Of a stretch of DNA of 64,000 bases, positions 63,001 through 64,000 are shown in pieces. Origin of the DNA: Azospirillum sp. TSA2s. GTDB taxonomy: Bacteria > Pseudomonadota > Alphaproteobacteria > Azospirillales > Azospirillaceae. The notes under the pieces are model-generated. The model saw only the letters and a list, made by a program, of their open reading frames with translations. It made no database searches and was not told the origin of the DNA. How positions within the stretch are numbered: the first letter of the stretch is position 1; the number at the start of each line of letters is the position of its first letter. A program made the translations under genes and the position numbers. The DNA lies in the NCBI RefSeq assembly GCF_004923315.1, contig NZ_CP039648.1:414501-478500 (forward strand), written 5' to 3'.

Positions 63001-64000
63001 TCGGCACACAGCGGGGCGCCGTATGACAGCTCGATCTGTGCGGCGATCCTGAAGAGTTCCTCCGGACCGCGGTCGGGCCATAGAGACAGCATGGCCGAGG
63101 CGATGGCCGCATGCTGCGCCGGGCGGTCCTCTACCGGCGTCAGCCCATAGGCGGCCTCCTGCACGCGGTCATGCACCAGCACCCAGCCGCCGGAATCCCC
63201 GTGCAGCACCAGCCCCGCCGCAGCCGCAGGCGCGAGCGCGGCCTGCACCGCGGCGGGCGGCAGGCCGGCGACCGATGCGAGGAGCCGGTCATCGGCGCCA
63301 TTGCCGATGGAGGCCAGCAGCCGCACCGCGGTCCGGCTGGCGGCCGGCAACCGGCGCAGCCGGACGACCAGCAGGTCGGTGACCGTCTCGCCGCCCGGCA
63401 GCAGGGCCGCCGTTCCGGCCGTCCACGTCCAGGCCGAGCGGCCGGCGTCGTGGCGCAGCGTCCCGTCATCCGCCAGGGTGCGGAGAAGCTGCAGAATGTG
63501 CAGCGGGTTGCCGCCGGTCTTCTCGCCGATCAGCCGCAGCAGGTCCTCCGCCCGGTCGACCGGCTCGTCCAGCACGGCCGTGACCAGAGCGGCGGTGGCC
63601 TGCGGGCCGATCGGCCGCAGGGCGATCCATGCCGGCGCCGTCGCGTCATCCCGTAAGGCCGACAGGAAACCGAGGAAACCCGGCTGGATGTCGGCGCTGG
63701 TGTCCCGATAGGCGGCGATCACCACAAGGCCCGGCGGTGGACTGTCGGCGATGGCGCGAATGAAGGCCAGCGTCGCCTCGTCGGCCCATTGCAGGTCGTC
63801 CAGGAACAGCAGGACCGGCGCACCGGGACGGGCGAAGGCCTGCAGGACGCCGGTCAGTATGCGGCGGATGCGCAGCGGCTGCTGGCTCGACGGATCGTCC
63901 AGCGTGTGGGCGGCCGGTCCGGTCACCGGCTCGAATTCAGGCAACAGGTGGAGCAAAAGCGCCAGTTGCCCGTCCAGCCGTTCGGCCAGATCGGCGCGCA
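60081..64000 (-). CDS. Large AAA-ATPase/GAF sensor histidine kinase (partial)
   Basis: C-terminal 1305 residues of a very large signalling protein; the frame is open to the right window edge. The visible start is an AAA/STAND module (LLFLDDLQWADEATLAFIRAIAD Walker B), then about 600 residues of helical repeats, a GAF domain (RRGALLLMRGDEPRVEATATVVDSD) and a complete kinase: ELAASITHEISQPLAGIVASA (H-box), VVLNLVTNALDSM (N), IGDTGSGISPDILARI (G1) and GMGMGLSICRSVMSAHGG (G2). Relatives carry a Ser/Thr kinase domain at the N-terminus, outside this window. The partner regulator is not seen. The H-box closely resembles that of the 31755 kinase. Confidence 0.87.
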   Translation of the reverse strand, partial: RADLAERLDGQLALLLHLLPEFEPVTGPAAHTLDDPSSQQPLRIRRILTGVLQAFARPGAPVLLFLDDLQWADEATLAFIRAIADSPPPGLVVIAAYRDTSADIQPGFLGFLSALRDDATAPAWIALRPIGPQATAALVTAVLDEPVDRAEDLLRLIGEKTGGNPLHILQLLRTLADDGTLRHDAGRSAWTWTAGTAALLPGGETVTDLLVVRLRRLPAASRTAVRLLASIGNGADDRLLASVAGLPPAAVQAALAPAAAAGLVLHGDSGGWVLVHDRVQEAAYGLTPVEDRPAQHAAIASAMLSLWPDRGPEELFRIAAQIELSYGAPLCAERADQFAGTLIDAAGQAVAAAARARALTYLAGVDRILGEERWTQSYPLAWRAAVLTAECLLASGDAAGADSAIDGLFRHADGAIDGAEAYRLKAARLTVASDFRGAVRVALEGLAQLGIDLPTDPPPGAVAATYDRIRRLLDGRPVSALVDLPAMDDPCMEAAMALLTALEAAFFYPSADLVHLQLATMVELTLKHGVTAASAQGIAWFGVSLATVFDEYVEGFAYASAALQLVDRHGFERYRTPVLVALDQVSPWTQPLSYGLAHVREAKKVGHQCAELRMLCYSCNHIVSDLLAMGERLSAVREETDPLIAIARDAGFDDIVDLMSTQQDYVQSLQENAGQTVGAWETAFQDPATAPGRTPMSALYFWTWQLRGQAALYHRDFALARANLTPAFGMTWAAPAHISVGELTFYNAVLHTQDPGTDAAAARDEVAHCRRRLALWADINPLTFRNKLSLVDAEMARLDGRDVEAMRLYDDSAAAAAAAGFSHEQGLAHELAGRHARSLQLGYAARDQLRLSSAAYRRWGALAKVKGLEAEFPFLAGDGPADARQGIEDLDMELVLKTAHALSEEILLDRLVERLMVNMIVHAGARRGALLLMRGDEPRVEATATVVDSDIVVRLTDDVPAEDHVPAAVLHTVLRTRRTLSSGEAATAGAKAGSFLCQPLIKQGRLVGVLYLENDLALNVFTPRKAAMLEVLAPQAANALEAARLYTDLMLENRRRQEMEAALRVARADLARASHLTVMGELAASITHEISQPLAGIVASAGASLRWLKAPTPDVAEALSNLEDIRTAGLRVADILRALRSLAKHAPLVLEPLSVDPLVEEVLTLTADEIGKRGVRLTADLRSDGVQVRGDRTQLQQVVLNLVTNALDSMAEHGGQRELLVESRVTDGVLAVSIGDTGSGISPDILARIFDPFFTTKDSGMGMGLSICRSVMSAHGGTLSADSDSGGSRFTFTLPVAADGSVAFT

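Noticed and set aside
1..64000. Intact tRNA, rRNA or CRISPR array
   Set aside because: Only 3'-end tRNA relics were found; no complete cloverleaf, rRNA segment or regularly spaced repeat array was seen. A covariance search would be needed to exclude a hidden tRNA.

Overview
The window is high-GC throughout, with dense, often overlapping genes and Azospirillum-like gene content: a hopanoid locus, branched-chain-type ABC transport, gallate catabolism, MHS transporters and many histidine kinases. The most likely source is an alphaproteobacterium of the Rhodospirillales, close to Azospirillum. This is inferred from protein character; no rRNA or intact tRNA gene was found to confirm it.

Layout. 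(1) 1-11.2 kb is a hopanoid/isoprenoid block: hpnA (cut by the window edge), hpnM, hpnN, hpnH, ispH and dxs, all on the minus strand. Plus-strand insertions are a sulfotransferase/beta-propeller pair and a frameshifted DUF2141 gene. (2) 11.3-12.1 kb is a scar made of an IS66 transposase remnant and a tRNA-fMet 3'-end relic with terminator. (3) 12.2-19.3 kb holds a three-subunit cobalt-type nitrile hydratase/thiocyanate hydrolase, a NiCoT nickel/cobalt permease and a cysteine amidohydrolase, facing a convergent SsuABC-type ABC operon. (4) 19.4-37.1 kb is a regulatory and redox region: a divergent old yellow enzyme, a large winged-helix ATPase regulator, two AraC regulators, an AhpD-like protein, an SDR, a molybdenum hydroxylase pair, a histidine kinase with two response regulators, an alpha/beta hydrolase and MFS transporters. 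Five copies of one dyad-like site lie upstream of five of these transcription units. (5) 37.1-49.3 kb is a decayed island: a second and third tRNA-fMet relic, a serine-recombinase fragment, an IS701-type element, ATPase, ISL3 and IS6 fragments, a type I restriction system lacking hsdM and with a cut hsdS, and an IS66-type element fused to a decapitated type I secretion ABC gene and its HlyD partner. (6) 49.4-60 kb is a gallate pathway: galA dioxygenase, a DUF1932 dehydrogenase, a complete livFGMH plus binding-protein transporter, galC and galB, divergent from a TetR regulator and galD. Three TetR-type operators lie between the divergent arms. (7) 60-64 kb is the C-terminal 1.3 kb-residue part of a large AAA/GAF histidine kinase that runs off the right edge.

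How it works together. The hpn genes make, elongate and traffic hopanoids from precursors supplied by Dxs and IspH. The cobalt hydratase is probably metallated through the adjacent permease. The two-component system at 31.8-34.2 kb probably controls the surrounding redox genes through the repeated site. The gal block imports an aromatic acid and converts gallate through 4-oxalomesaconate to pyruvate and oxaloacetate under TetR control.
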